Positions 10,701 to 22,200 are shown, counted from the first letter of the stretch. The stretch: 64,000 nucleotides of DNA from Amyelois transitella (GCF_032362555.1 NC_083513.1:124001-188000), one strand, 5' to 3'. A program made the numbers and translations. Notes: generated by a model not told the origin, from the sequence alone.

Positions 10701-12720
10701 CACCAATCGACTGTTTTGGTCTTCGAAGGTGTGGTCAAGCTGAAAAAAGTTGTTCGCTCGCGTAGCGTATGAAAAAAAAGGTCGCTTTTTAAACGGTTTT
10801 ATTTAGCTCACCCCGTTTGTTTTATTCTTGGGTCAAATTTAGTAATTCAAATTTCACCCTCTTCCTGTCAACCGATTAATCTGAAATTTTGTATACACTT
10901 TGGATTTTGGTGACAATATAATTATGTTTATTCATTATCATTATAAATTCAAGATGGCCGCCGTTACAAAATTGCGGATAATTTAGGTTTCATTAATCCC
11001 ATCAATATGGGTATCAAATGAAAGGGCTCAACAAGCAGAATACAATATACTATAAAAAATTGAAATCCAAGATGGCGGCCTCTACAAAATGGCGGATAAC
11101 TTAGGTTTTATCAATCCCATCAACATGGGTATCAAATGAAAGGTCTCAACAAGTAGAATACAATTTACTATTCAAAATTAAAATCTAAGCAGTGGGATAA
11201 AATGTGAATTAAACAGAATGCGAAATAAAAACTAAAAACTAGAAAATAAAAATAGGTAAAAAAACTTTTTAAGTTAAACGGTTTTATGTTAAACATACAT
11301 TGCAATGTTTAATATAAATGTACTAAAAACCAAAAAATAATAAAATAGATACAGTCGTGGGAATTATAAACATATGCATAGACTAGACTAAAATAAAACC
11401 GTGGGGCACGTCAATTGTCTACAATCGTTGATTAAAATGTTTGTTTTGTAATGTTACACTAAAATTAGGCAGTTGTTCAACCGACAACGATGGACGTGTG
11501 ATAAGTAGGGCTAGAATGTGGAAACAAGTTAGCAAGCTCGATTAAGCGAGTTTTAGGGTTTCATAATGTTGAGCGAGTAGTACTTTTATCATAAGTTTTG
11601 TCGATTAAAGACAAACTACGAGCAGTGAAACGATTCCTCGCTAGCCAGCAAAATAGTAAGTAATTTGCGCACCGTCTGCGGGCCAACTGCCTAACGACGA
11701 ATTAAACGATTCTTCTATCGCACATTAAGTCTATAATTTGTAGACAATTGACGTGCCCCACGGTTTTATTTTAGTCTAGTCTATGCATATGTTTATAATT
11801 CCCACGACTGTATCTATTTTATTATTTTTTGGTTTTTAGTACATTTATATTAAACATTGCAATGTATGTTTAACATAAAACCGTTTAACTTAAAAAGTTT
11901 TTTTACCTATTTTTTTTGTATTAAAAACTGGACACGCGGCTGTGATTCCTTTACAGGAACAAAGAACGGTAACTGCAGATTGGAACACAATAGTTTGTTT
12001 GACGGTTAGTCATAAAAGATCTTAGTAAAAATATTAATCTGAACCTTCGCATTACCCTTCACCACGATAATGCGAGTAGGTACACATACCGCTGGCAAAA
12101 CCATCGCGTTTTTAAATCAGGAAAACGCGGAGTTGATGGAGACCATACACCGTACAGCCCTGAACTGAGCTCCAATGATTATTTTATATACACACATACA
12201 CATATCACACGGTCACGTCCAAATCCCTTGCGGGGTAGACAGAGTCTTGAAAAGACTGAATGGCCATGTTCAGCTATTTGGCTTAATGATAGAATTGAGA
12301 TTCAAATAGTGACAGGTTGCTAGCCCATCGCCTAAAAAAAGAATCCCAAGTTTGTAAGCCTATCCCTTAGTCGCCTTTTACGACATCCATGGGAAAGAGA
12401 TGGAGTGGTCCTATTCTTTTTTGTATTGGTGCCGGGAACCACACGGCACATTATTTATTATTTTACATTCCCAAGAATCAAAGATATGTTACATGATCAA
12501 CAGTATCACGGCTCAGAGGCAGAAAACAAATCGGCCATAAGTTTGCGGCGGGAAAACAATGCAAAATAAAAATGGCAAAAGAAGAACCACGTGGTCGAAT
12601 GTCAAGACGAAATGCGTCATACCTGTGCAGATGGGCAGGCGCTTTGTTCAGCAGCGTGTAGTACTGCCGGACGAACTCGCGTCCGACGCTCTGCGGAGAC
12701 GGCGACGCCTCCATTACCAT
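4788..12720 (-). CDS. rin: Rasputin / G3BP, stress-granule RNA-binding protein (10 coding exons, 448 aa)
   Basis: Coding exons in transcript order are 12720-12623, 10112-9971, 9540-9382, 8991-8836, 8151-7983, 7515-7429, 6842-6726, 6046-5922, 5526-5377 and 4931-4788. All junctions are GT-AG, phases agree, and the sum is 1347 nt. The start MVMEASPSP followed by [13 protein letters not shown] is the hallmark N-terminus of G3BP. Residues about 1-133 form the NTF2-like dimerisation domain. Next come an acidic stretch ([15 protein letters not shown]), a long Ala/Pro-rich linker, an RRM (RNP2 LFLGNL near residue 339; RNP1-like YGFITY in the next exon) and a short Arg-rich tail ([12 protein letters not shown]) ending at TAG. 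G3BP proteins nucleate cytoplasmic stress granules and bind mRNA; Drosophila rasputin is linked to Ras and Rho signalling. The start is preceded by an acceptor-like AACAACAG, suggesting an upstream 5' UTR exon that I could not place. Introns carry several SINE copies and a mariner relic. Confidence 0.93.
5827..5877. repeat. Short hairpin made from repeat-tail sequence
   Basis: Two ~22-bp arms reading AATCTGTGTAATTTG and its complement flank a CATATGTATATATG centre. The arm sequence matches the GGGACAAATTACACAGATT tail seen in the tRNA-derived SINEs at 25800, 41210 and 44745, so this looks like two SINE tails joined head to head inside a rasputin intron. Confidence 0.6.
6193..6454 (-). repeat. 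SINE-like family A, near full length
   Basis: This is a representative copy of the commonest repeat in the window. In its own sense it runs from GTGCCGTGTGGTTCCCGGCA, through GACGTCGTAAAAGGCGACTA-like and GGCGATGGGCTAGCAACCTG-like blocks, to CTACCCCGCAAGGGATATAG, and ends in a TATG-rich microsatellite. A body of ~240 bp with a simple-repeat tail and no coding frame suggests a retroposon (SINE). I do not know its established name. Confidence 0.8.
7106..7252 (-). repeat. SINE-like family A, internally deleted copy
   Basis: GGGTAGACAGAGCCAACAGT and the GGTGCCGGGAACCACA-like end are both present, but the middle block is missing. It lies in a rasputin intron. Confidence 0.65.
7542..7700 (-). repeat. 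SINE-like family A, partial copy
   Basis: It starts with the microsatellite side (CATGCATACGTATAG) and CTTGCGGGGTAGACAGAGCC, then degrades after about 150 bp. It begins about 25 bp from rasputin coding exon 6. Confidence 0.65.
8560..8800 (+). mobile_element. Fragment of a non-LTR retrotransposon C-terminus
   Basis: One frame reads [14 protein letters not shown] and then [11 protein letters not shown]. This is the R-P-R-A-R-W-x-D-D ... R-x-x-W-x-x-L-x-E pattern typical of the extreme C-terminus of RTE-type LINE polyproteins common in insects. The frame is broken on both sides, so this is a 5'-truncated, decayed insert in a rasputin intron, on the strand opposite to the gene. Confidence 0.6.
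9603..9720. repeat. Small palindromic (MITE-like) element
   Basis: TAGCGTAGCACGCGCGACG at one end is mirrored by CGGCTTCGCGTGTGCCATG at the other, with ATAGCTGTCCCG/GCGATAG blocks inside. A related stretch occurs at 52864-52925 in a CHT1 intron, so this is a dispersed family. Confidence 0.5.
9760..9880 (-). repeat. SINE-like family A, truncated copy
   Basis: It begins TACATACATACA, contains GACAGAGCCAACAG and ends near GAGATTCAAATAGTAA. It lies in a rasputin intron. Confidence 0.6.
10951..11189 (+). repeat. Two tandem ~119-bp units with AAGATGGCGGCC motif
   Basis: Unit 1 (10951-11069) and unit 2 (11071-11189) share AAGATGGC(C/G)GCC, CAAAAT(T/G)GCGGATAA, ATGGGTATCAAATGAAAGG and TCAACAAG(C/T)AGAATACAAT in the same order and spacing. 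They sit in the left half of the composite insertion. The motif AAGATGGCGGC also resembles a YY1/Pho binding site. Confidence 0.75.
11248..11914. repeat. 177-bp inverted repeat, no mismatch seen by eye
   Basis: The arms are 11248-11424 and 11738-11914. Read against its reverse complement, each arm matches base for base through AAATAGGTAAAAAAAC, TTTAAGTTAAACGG, CATACATTGCAATG, GATACAGTCGTGGG, CATATGCATAGACTAGAC and GGGGCACGTCAATTGTCTAC. The 313-bp centre has no gene-like frame. Such arms suggest a foldback or MITE-type element, or very recent homogenisation. Confidence 0.9.
12191..12449 (-). repeat. SINE-like family A, near full length, nested in mariner
   Basis: This copy is complete from the CACATACACATA side to the GGCACCAATA-type end. 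TTATTTT-like sequence flanks both sides, suggesting a target-site duplication. It splits the mariner relic at 10199-12545 and is therefore younger than it. Confidence 0.75.
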
Positions 12721-13252
12721 TGCTGTTGTTCAACGTGCGCCGATACTGCCCTCCGCTATACCTACAATGGTAAAAATTAAATTTAAACTTGTTTGTTCTC
12801 ACTGTTCAACATTATGTTGACAAGATGAACTAGTGGAGGCAAATGACTGACGAATTTCCGCAACTTTATCTTAGCGAAATTGTTGACCATTTAAGGCTCA
12901 AAATGCCAAGAATTTACTACCTATTGTGTTTTCAACAATAAAGCACCTACCTGCTTTCTTAACTTTGTATTTACGTGAGTTAAGCTACCTAATATTTAAA
13001 CTCAACGTGTCACCTCTAACTGTCGCACTGAATATGCAAATTCTCTTGTTGTACTATAGAGGTAATGTCTTACTATTAAGTAATAACAGCTTAACTAATG
13101 ATCATATCGTCTTATCTATCAACAATTATTAAAAAGCTTTCAAAATTATGTTTTTAATGATTTAAGATGAATTATGAAACAAAGATTTATAAAAAATCAT
13201 TTAACTGATTGACTGGCAAACTTGGATAAATTGTTATAGTTAGTTAATTGTA

Positions 13253-14310
13253 CGAGGGCCACACTGATAAAATCGGGAATGGAACACCCAGGAATAAATT
13301 AGATTTTAAACACAATTCCATTATTGAAATTTAAAATTGTAAAAAAACAAAGGAGTTATATTCATTTGATCTTAATTATGTTGGTGAGGAAAATGGAGCT
13401 TACGCGGGAAATTTTCGTGTGATAATTTTTCACAACTTTCGTCAAGGTTACTTTGAAGAACAATGACTTGCTAAGCTCTTTTTTTTTATGAACTTGAAGC
13501 ACTTAGTAAAACGACTATTTATCGTTGGTATTCTGAGTTTCGTTTCAAGTGAAGACGTTCATATCAAATGCAGCGTACCACATCGTCTCTGATGATGAAT
13601 CAAGGATTTATTTATATAAGCCAGAACGGAAACGCCAGGCTGTTTGGGTCTTCGAAAGTGGTCAAGCCGACAAAAGATGTTTGCTCGTAAAGCGTATTAA
13701 AAAAAAATGGTCGCTTCTTCAAAACTGGACACGTGGGTACGATTCCTTTACAAGAACAAAGAACGGTTACTGCAAATTGGTGTTGGTGCACAATAGTTTG
13801 TTTGCCGGAAGTCATAAAAAAACTAAGTAAAAATAATCCGAACCGACGCATAATCCTTCACCACCATAATGAGAGCTCACATACCGCTGGCAAAACGAGC
13901 GCGTTTTTAAATTAGGAAAACGTGGAGTTGATGGACCATCCCCCGTACAGCCCCAAAGATTATTTTACATTCCCAAGAATCAAGAATATGTTACATGGTC
14001 AACGGTTACAAGGCCCAGAAGACGCATACAAATTGGCTGTTTTGACTGTCCACTTCAGATTGGAATTATAACAATTGGTTAGATCTAATGCAAAAATGCG
14101 TCGTTTGGCAGGGAGAATACTTTGAAATAGAATGAAAATAAAAAATACGTAGTATATTCCCAATCTTTTCAATGTGGCAAAAATCAGCCATTGATATGGT
14201 CGAGAGCAGGTATTGGCAGGAAAACAATATAACATCAACTTCTCCAAATGGCTTCTACATGTTGGATTTATATTACCACACAATCCTCTCAAAAATCCGC
14301 TGTGTAGAGT
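13253..14310 (+). mobile_element. Decayed mariner-type transposon, uninterrupted copy
   Basis: The left end CGAGGGCCACACTGATAAAA matches the copy at 10199. Near 13575 a frame reads IVSDDESRIYLYKPERKRQ, followed by AVWVFESGQADK, the mariner transposase core. Downstream, ILHHHNESSHTAGKTSAFL resembles the conserved mariner block (usually HDNARPH) with key residues changed. Stop codons and a frame change separate the blocks, so no active transposase is encoded. The right end is not clearly defined. Confidence 0.8.
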
Positions 14311-17014
14311 CCTGTGATATTAAAATGGAGACACATCTTAATTACTAGATTAAAATCACAAAACACGGAGGCTTCCTTTATAGAATCTGTTACTATTACC
14401 AATGAAGACTAAGGTTTATGTGGGTAAAGGCTGATTATGAGTTGCCTAAGTAAGAAAAGAGGAAGTGCCAATGTTCTTTTTATCAACAATGGTAGTTAGA
14501 TCTTCAGCAGAGATAAAGAGACTATTGAATTAATTTGAGTGTGGGGATTACTCAAATTGTAGACTGCCAGATTTGAGGCAAAAGATAATTTAACAGCTGG
14601 TAGTTTTAAATATGTACATTTTGTAAAGGAAATATTTGGTACTAAACAAAGTCAAAATAATGCAAGTGATTGTGCATCAGGCAAGACAAATTAGTGAAAT
14701 AATGAACCATTTGTGTGAGCGGTGTACATTATTTCATTACTATGTACCACATAGGGGAAGGGATGCATTATTTTCATAGGTGGGTATGTGTATAGAAAAT
14801 CATTCACATCATTATTGAGAAAAGTAAGTAGGTATGTACTAAAATGTTGAATTCATCATTAAACTGAGAAAACAAAACATGTCATGTTAGTTACCGCTTC
14901 TTCTGCACTGACACTGGAAGCAGCAGTAAATTTAGTTGAAGTAATTTATTTGATGTCAACCAATGTTGTGAAACCAAAAAACAATTATTAAGTGATATGG
15001 AACACTCCATCCCATAATAATAAATAAAATATTTGAATTTGTAAAAGAATAACAAAGCAACAGCCTCTGAAGTTCGTCATTTCTGTTTTCTTTTTCTGTA
15101 CACACTTAAAATCACGAGTTTTTCCCAGAGGAGCCTTTTTCTTTTTCTATGGTAATAAATTGATAATTAAAATAATGTTGCTTAAAATGGCTGGCTCTAT
15201 CATCTCAGATGTACTTTCAACTGTTATATTTCGATAAAAAGGCTTTCCATTTCCATCTAAATTCAGAACAAAGACAGTAGAAGGTAAGTTTCTGGAATGT
15301 AAAGGTTCAGGCTGACTCATCATCTAATTTGCATTGTTAGTCGTGTGCTTCAGAGTCAAATGTCCATTACCTAACCTAAGGAATTTGACGAACATACCAA
15401 TTTTTAGACAAAGCAACTATTGTCTGATCTCAGCTGGACCAGACCCAAGATTGTTAGGAGAGGATATTTATTGTTTATAATGCTTTACTAGAACTAATAA
15501 TTCATTAGTGATTTATTTATGAAATACTTCATTAATACAAAAAACAACCATGTTGTAGGAAGTTAATAATTTCTTAAGTCTGCTGAAATTTTGTAGGTAA
15601 TGTATGGTTGTAAAGTATGGTTTTGAAATGTTTTAATTTATTAACAGACATATATCGACAATGATATTAAATATTACATCTAGATTACAAGACCTATTGC
15701 CGTGTTGTATTTCATTTAGTGGCTGACACCTGGTGATTATTATCAGCATTACAAACAAACAGGTAAACAGTGAGCGACGTTACCTTCAATATTTTACTGT
15801 TCAGAACATTCTTTATGAATTCAGAGAATTGTCAAGTTTAATACCACGCCGTAACTTAATTGTAACTTGGGAAGAAAATATGTTCTGCCGAGTCTTGTCA
15901 AAGCACGCATGGCGACGAAAATCATACAGCATTCGAGTACTTTCATACTAAATACGGAAAGATGAAACTGTTTCATAAATATGATGTCTAAAACGTAATT
16001 TTATATGATTTTCATCGAACTAATGGTAAAGTCTATCCATAAATCAAAAAATAAGGGGATTAACCTTTAAAATATATGTCTGCCGACAGCCATAATAATA
16101 CATTTTCAAACAGATGTAATGATATATATTATTTTTCACTTACCTCAGTAAAATTTAGGCATCAAAGTAGCGTATCTTCTACAAATTATCAAGAAAATCG
16201 TGTAATTTTCACAATAAATACGGTTGAAAACAGAAAAGAGCCTACCTCACCGTTCGGGTGTCAAACTTTTTTTAATTTTCTTATTTCTATGTTGCCATGC
16301 CATTTGCAAATAAATGTCACAATTACGAACGAACGAACGAAACGAAAACTTGTGTATGAGTCACATTTTGATTCTTTGATTAGATTTAATTTTTAGTGCG
16401 AGTGATGGGATAATTCACTACGTTTCAAATTTTATCTAATTTTACCTATGACAAAAAATATGTTACAAAATGTCATAAATAAAATGTGTCAAACATTCAT
16501 ACATATTATACATACATAAAATCACGCCTTTTTCCCGGAGTGTCAAAACAAGCTTTAAAACGGTACTGTACATGATCTATTTCTTTATGATATCAAGATA
16601 CTTTGACTTTAATGATTAGTAGATAATGTTTTGTATGAATCAGGCATGTTGGTTAAGCTGGATACAAGAGTTTTGTGTGAAAGAAATCGGGCTAGGCTGG
16701 TCCATCAAAGGATAATGTACCGTGGTTGAGAACAAATTCACGCGCAGTAAACACTAGTCAAAATGCAATCCACCTCACAAAAAATTTATTATGTACCACA
16801 ATTCAAACATGGCTGAAAATAAGGCCATAAAGCGTGACCAAATCAGCAAAGGAATTATTGACTTCTTAATTATTTATAACTAGCTTTCCCGTCACTTCGC
16901 AAGAATGGGAATTTTTATTGTACTCGCTTGCTCGAAATCATGTGTGATAGGTCCTAGGGTAGGATAATTTTGTCACTAAATAAATAGATATAAATTTTGT
17001 CGCAAGCGAGAGCT

Positions 17015-17110
17015 TACTGGTGATATAGTGTTAAGAGCAATCGATTTTGATGTCGGAGGACCCAGATTCGATTCCCTGCAACTGATACTTATTTTTTGGT
17101 TGTTTACCAA
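17015..17110 (+). repeat. tRNA-derived SINE head
   Basis: GATATAGTGTTAAGAGCAAT resembles a box A and ACCCAGATTCGATTCCC a box B of a tRNA-type pol III promoter, about 40 bp apart. No acceptor stem could be closed, so I call a SINE rather than a tRNA gene. An RTE-like fragment (AACTAGCTTTCCCGTCACTT) lies just upstream at about 16880. Confidence 0.55.
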
Positions 17111-17219
17111 AATAAGTATTTATTATAAAATATAGTACCGATCTTTGAGTTAGTAGGTATCTCATAAAACAAGTTTATAATTTACTTCTAGGCTAAATTA
17201 ATCGGTGTAATTTGTAAGT

Positions 17220-17478
17220 ACATACATACGTATAAACACGTCTATATCCCTTACGGCGTAGACAGAACCAACAGTCTTGAAATCACTTATAAGCCACGTT
17301 CAGATGTTTGGCTTAATGATAGGATTGAGACTTAAATAGTAACAGATTGCCTCACAGGTAGCCAATCGCCTTTAAGAAGAATCCGAAGTTTATAAGCCTT
17401 TTCTTTAGTCGGCCTTTTACGGCTTCCATGATGAAGTGGTCCTATTCTTTTTCAATTGATGCCGGGATCCACAAGGCT
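17220..17478 (-). repeat. SINE-like family A, near full length
   Basis: It starts with CATACATACGTATAAACACG and ends GATGCCGGGATCCACAAGG. It is more diverged than most copies. Confidence 0.75.
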
Positions 17479-18586
17479 CCAAAGATATTAAAAATACCAA
17501 GAGATAATTTGTCCCGTATAAATTTATTATTTATTTATTTATGGTTTTTCTGATGTCCATGTCCCGCTCGGTCACCCAGGTACTACTTAATAAATGAACG
17601 GAAGAAATAGTTTAATAATGTTAACTAAATTATTGCGTTTAAACGATCACTTAATCATTCATACGTCATTCGATATTAAGACTGTCGTAGTATTAAAACG
17701 AAAAATGTAATAACAGTTAGACAGTTAGACTGTGAATTTCGACTGCAAGACCGGGCTCGACGTCTGAATATCGAGTAGTGAAATAATAGTTTAAGTTACC
17801 AATTAAGTGCGAGAGGTGCGGTTACTACAGATTCGAAAATATTAATCCACATATGCATATGTCTACTAAATTCATAGAATCATGAGGTACATAGAAAATC
17901 ACTTATGAACTTAAACTTAAATACTACATAGGTGTATGCGATCGAGGACTTACAATAAGTCAAAATTAATTAATTCATTTCGTCAGTTAAGTTCATACGT
18001 ATGATAGGCTATAGAGGCATGGAAGAGGCATGTTAGACGAAACGTAGTGATAAAATACGGACGAAGTGAAACTCTTGGTGTCAGTCGTTGGTGAGGTTGG
18101 CATCATTTTCTTCATCGACATCGCCCGCTTGAAATTGAAAGTACTTATCGTATAACTGATTTCGTGCTATCATCGGAGTAGACTTTTTAAAATTGAATAA
18201 ACCTTTCACTTGGGATTCATTGAATTTTATGTCGAAACTTGGTTTTTAAACTGATTCAATACAAAAGAAAAGAGTAACTAGTACACGTAAGTCACACACA
18301 TATCGCATTTATAATACTAACTGTTGATTGCAACTTCGTCTGCTTGACATCTCTTGACATTTTAACTTATGTTATTCTTATCTAATGTGCAGCTATATTT
18401 CTGAAAAGTTTCATTGAAGTCTGGTAAGAATTTTTGCGTAAGAAACTTACACACACATCCTAACGAACATACACAAATATAATGACGTCTTTATCTTTTA
18501 AAATTTGTAGGTACTATGTTATAACAATATTAGGTACTATAATTATATGTATTTATAATGCAAAAAGTTTGTAATTCAACGGTTCC

Positions 18587-18640
18587 TCCAACTAAGCCCT
18601 ACAGTAACGAAACTCTTACAGCTTAGCCCTACAGTAACAG
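18587..18640 (+). repeat. Short direct repeat
   Basis: TAAGCCCTACAGTAACGAAA and TAGCCCTACAGTAACAGAG occur about 30 bp apart, about 600 bp upstream of squid. Function is unknown. Confidence 0.5.
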
Positions 18641-19206
18641 AGTTACAGTGAAAGAAACTTGTTTTTTTCATGGCCGTGGTAGTTTTCTACATGAAAAGTT
18701 TTTTTCTTAACTTATTATTACCTATTGAGGCTTAAATTTTTGTTGCTAGCTAAATAAATATATCCCTCTTCACCTTTGCAATAAATTCATTGTTTAAGCT
18801 TTTATTTACAAAAAAAAATGATCTGTGCCTTGTTTCTGAACGTAAGCTTCCTGATGAAAAATGGCGGTATTCATTTCTTTAGGTTGGTATAAGTTTATTG
18901 ATTATTTTGGGCATGCTTTTTCTCTTTTTATCTCATTCGAAATAATCATGCTCTCTCATTTCTTGCTTTTTCGTGCCATTGACCTGGGGCGAATAGTACG
19001 CTGTGATTGGTTTGAAATGTAGTGGGGATAGTTTTGTTTGCAAAAACAACGCGTCTCTTTGGCAGTTGCCAACCTACTAAAATATTTCGCGCCGACTCAT
19101 CACGCATTTCCTTTCCTCCTTCTTCATTTGGCATTCGGAGTTGAAGGTCGCACGTAGACCTTAGTTTTTAGTTTATAAATTAATTTAGCCTAAAACTTAA
19201 GTCATC

Positions 19207-22200
19207 ATGGCCAATAACGATAATTTTGCCCAAGACGTGACCGAAAATCAACTAAATGGAAATGCTGAGAATGGTGGAGGAGATTCACAACAGGATAATA
19301 ACAGTGCGGACGCTCCGGGACGCGATGACGATAGGTACAGTTGGTTTTGATTCTTTCAATTTCGTTCTTAAATTGATATATCATAAATGCTTCTCTATAG
19401 TATTTCGGCGATTTGTGTAATTAAGTAACATGAATGTTAACTTCTAGCTCCTTTGCAAGTTTTTTCACAGTTAATCTTTGCCCGCCATAATGGCGGCGGT
19501 CCGGCATTATCATTATCGGCTTTTAAATCCGTCTCGATCATCGACATCTTTTCAAAATTGTGCCCTTTTAGTATTGCAGCGTCTTCTTCGCGGTACAAAC
19601 TTTATTATAGTCTTCATAGTTATAGCTTCGAGTAAATTTCAGGTCATTCTTTTTGCTAAATATAGAAAGTCTACGAGCCGCATGACAGTAAAATGGCGTC
19701 ATATTCGCGCGTCTCTGGCACCCGGCACCGGTTCAGGCCCGTTTATCGATTATTTTTCATAGTTTACTTGTGGTTGTTTCGTTACGGTCAGTGAGCGGCT
19801 CTGAGGCCGTAATACTGCTATCGGTAATGTACATAGGCATTTGCAAGATTTTAAATCGGTGGTAGCGCTAGAGACAGGCGCGGGGTCAGTTTGGGGCGCT
19901 ACTAACGCTGTGTCTCTCTGCAGGTGTGAGCCTGCGCCGCCGCCGCTGCAGCCGCCGGAGGACGCCATGGTATATATCCGCTGGGCTCACACTAAAGTAA
20001 ACAACGACCAAACTGACTAGATTGCCTCGGCCACTTAATTTTGGGCCCTGTTTACACTTGCCAATTTCAAATCTTGCGATTTACTGTAAACTGTAACATG
20101 TTCATTTTTGGTTGTCCTATTCCATAATTTTAAATTTCCAGTTGTAACTTTTGTAACTTACAGGTTGTCAATTTGTTTTGCTGCAGTGCTTGGAGTTTGT
20201 TTTTAAACAAAAAAGTAGCTGTAAAGTACTAAACAAGTACTGCATAGTGTTAATGTTAAAGTAATTTTTAAGTCAGTTTAACTTTGAGACTAGAATACTT
20301 TGTTTTTGGTCACTTTTTAATGCTGGTTACTGTTGTATTCACAGAAAGCTCTTTGTGGGTGGCCTGAGCTGGGAGACCACAGATAGTAAGTTGTCACTAT
20401 TTATATTTCCCCTAATTCTTATAAGTTATTTCATGATGACTATTTCAGTTCTGCTTCTGAATTGATATTGAAGAAAACTTATACCCACATATCTGAGACT
20501 TAGTGATATAAAATGATTTTTCTATTATTATCAATGCAGATTCAACAATTTTGTTTTTGTTTCTCCAGAGGAACTCCGTGACCATTTCATCACATATGGA
20601 GACATCGAGAGTGTCAATGTCAAGACTGATCCCAACACAGGCAGATCCAGAGGATTCGCCTTCATTGTATTCAAAGCACCGGACTCCATTGACAAAGTGA
20701 TGGCAGCAGGAGAACACACAATCAACAATAAGAAAGTTGACCCCAAAAAGGCCAAAGCGAGGCATGGAAAGATATTTGTTGGAGGTCTGAGTAGTGAAAT
20801 CTCAGATGATGAAATAAAGAACTTCTTCAGTAACTTTGGAACAGTGAGTATTGTATACTATTATAAATTTTTTGGATATATGTATGATATGATGACAAAT
20901 CCGGAATTGGTGAGATAATTTTTTCTTGATTAACTTTGAAGAAGAAACCGGGCCACTGATGCAATTTTATTGATCCTGAACTATTAGAATAATATTTTTC
21001 AAAGTTTTAAACTTCCTATTTTTTTTCACCAGATTGTTGAAGTTGAAATGCCGTTCGACAAAACAAAGAATCAAAGAAAAGGCTTCTGCTTCATCACATT
21101 TGAGTCAGAGCAGGTGGTGAATGAACTTCTCAAAACTCCCAAGCAGACAATAGCCGGTAAAGAGGTGCGTATCATGTGCAGATATTCTATTTGCATTTGT
21201 ATCTATAGCTAAAAGCACTGTACGCTATAATATCTTACAGTATGTATTGAATATGTCATATGTGATTCCAGGTGGACGTGAAGCGGGCCACGCCGAAGCC
21301 GGACGGGCCCGGGGGCATGGGCGGGCGCGGAGGGCGCGGGGGTCGCGGCGGGCGCGGGGGCCGGGGAGGCCGCGGCGGCTACGGCGGCCAGGGCGCCTGG
21401 GGCAGCCAGGGCTACGGGGGCTACGGCTACGGCCAGGGCGGCTACGGCGGCGGCTATGACGGCTACGGATACGGGGGCTACGGTTACGACGGCTACGGGG
21501 GCTATGGCGGATACGATTACGCCAGCTATCCCAATTACGGTAAACGCGGCAAGCAGAACTAGTAGCTCGGGGCCGCGGCGGCCTGCTCACCCACACATTA
21601 CCTCGACTGATGTTACCTGATCCCTAGGATGTAATTGTAGGTTAAGGAGAGCGCGGGGCGCGCGTCCGTGCGTCCGTACCGGGACGCGCGCCCCGCGCCG
21701 CGCGTAGTGTAGCGAGCGGGGCTGACGTTCCGTCCTCGAGATGCCTATTTACCTTATTATATTGTATATCTTACATTATATTCGAAGAGATCGACATCAC
21801 GCGAAGCTTAAGATATTGACTTAGTGTGTAGAAAATATTTATTTTTCTAAATATATAATATTCTATCGAGATAATGTGTAGTGAAAAATGTGGGGGCGAC
21901 AATGTATATCTGAATATAACCGACCTATCTAATATCCGCTAAGTAGTAATCCGCGACGCAGCATTGCTCGTCACTAACCCGCCAATTAGTCCGGTCTCAT
22001 TCAGCTATCTCTGTCATTGTTTCACCGGGTACTATATTCTGTACATATGTTACCTGCCTTATGTTTTTAAGTGTTTATTTGTAATACCACTTTTGACATA
22101 TGTAGCATTGTGGTTTCGAGTTCTTTTTTTATGGTATTTTTATTTTACCACCAACACTCGCATACTGCTACATCTGGGAAATGGGGTAAATATGGAGAGA

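Larger units (their letters stand above)
10790..11925. mobile_element. Composite insertion flanked by TTAA, inside the mariner relic
   Basis: The second mariner copy reads GGTCGCTTCTTCAAAACTGG without a break. Here the same position is split, with TTAA on both sides (CTTTTTAAACGG and GTATTAAAAACTGG). The insert contains two tandem ~119-bp units (10951-11189), then a long inverted repeat (11248-11424 and 11738-11914) around a 313-bp centre. No transposase frame is visible. TTAA duplication is characteristic of piggyBac-type insertion, but the usual CCC/GGG termini are not evident. Confidence 0.6.
10199..12545 (+). mobile_element. Decayed mariner-type transposon with two nested insertions
   Basis: The left end AGGGCCACACTGAAAATATC resembles the end at 13257. 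A frame near 10640 reads [17 protein letters not shown], close to the mariner transposase block containing the second catalytic Asp region. The body is interrupted twice: by a composite insertion at about 10790-11925 and by a family A SINE at 12191-12449. Mariner sequence resumes after each break (ACTGGACACGCGG near 11928; ACATTCCCAAGAATCAAAG near 12465) and aligns with the uninterrupted copy at 13253-14300. Stops and indels make it inactive. It ends about 80 bp from the rasputin start-codon exon. Confidence 0.8.
12721..19206. other. Divergent intergenic region between rasputin and squid
   Basis: These 6.5 kb separate two genes transcribed away from each other and should contain both promoters. 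Beyond the mariner relic (13253-14310), a SINE (17015-17110) and a family A repeat (17220-17478), I see no protein-coding exon; the open frames here read as noise. The 5' UTR exon of rasputin is probably hidden in it. The squid transcript probably begins within roughly 100 bp upstream of 19207, but no TATA box or initiator is convincing. Confidence 0.5.

Noticed and set aside
21225..21596. A 123-codon Arg/Ser-rich frame on the minus strand, SR-protein-like.
   Set aside because: It is the antisense shadow of the squid Gly-rich exon; GC-rich glycine codons read as Arg/Pro/Ser on the other strand.
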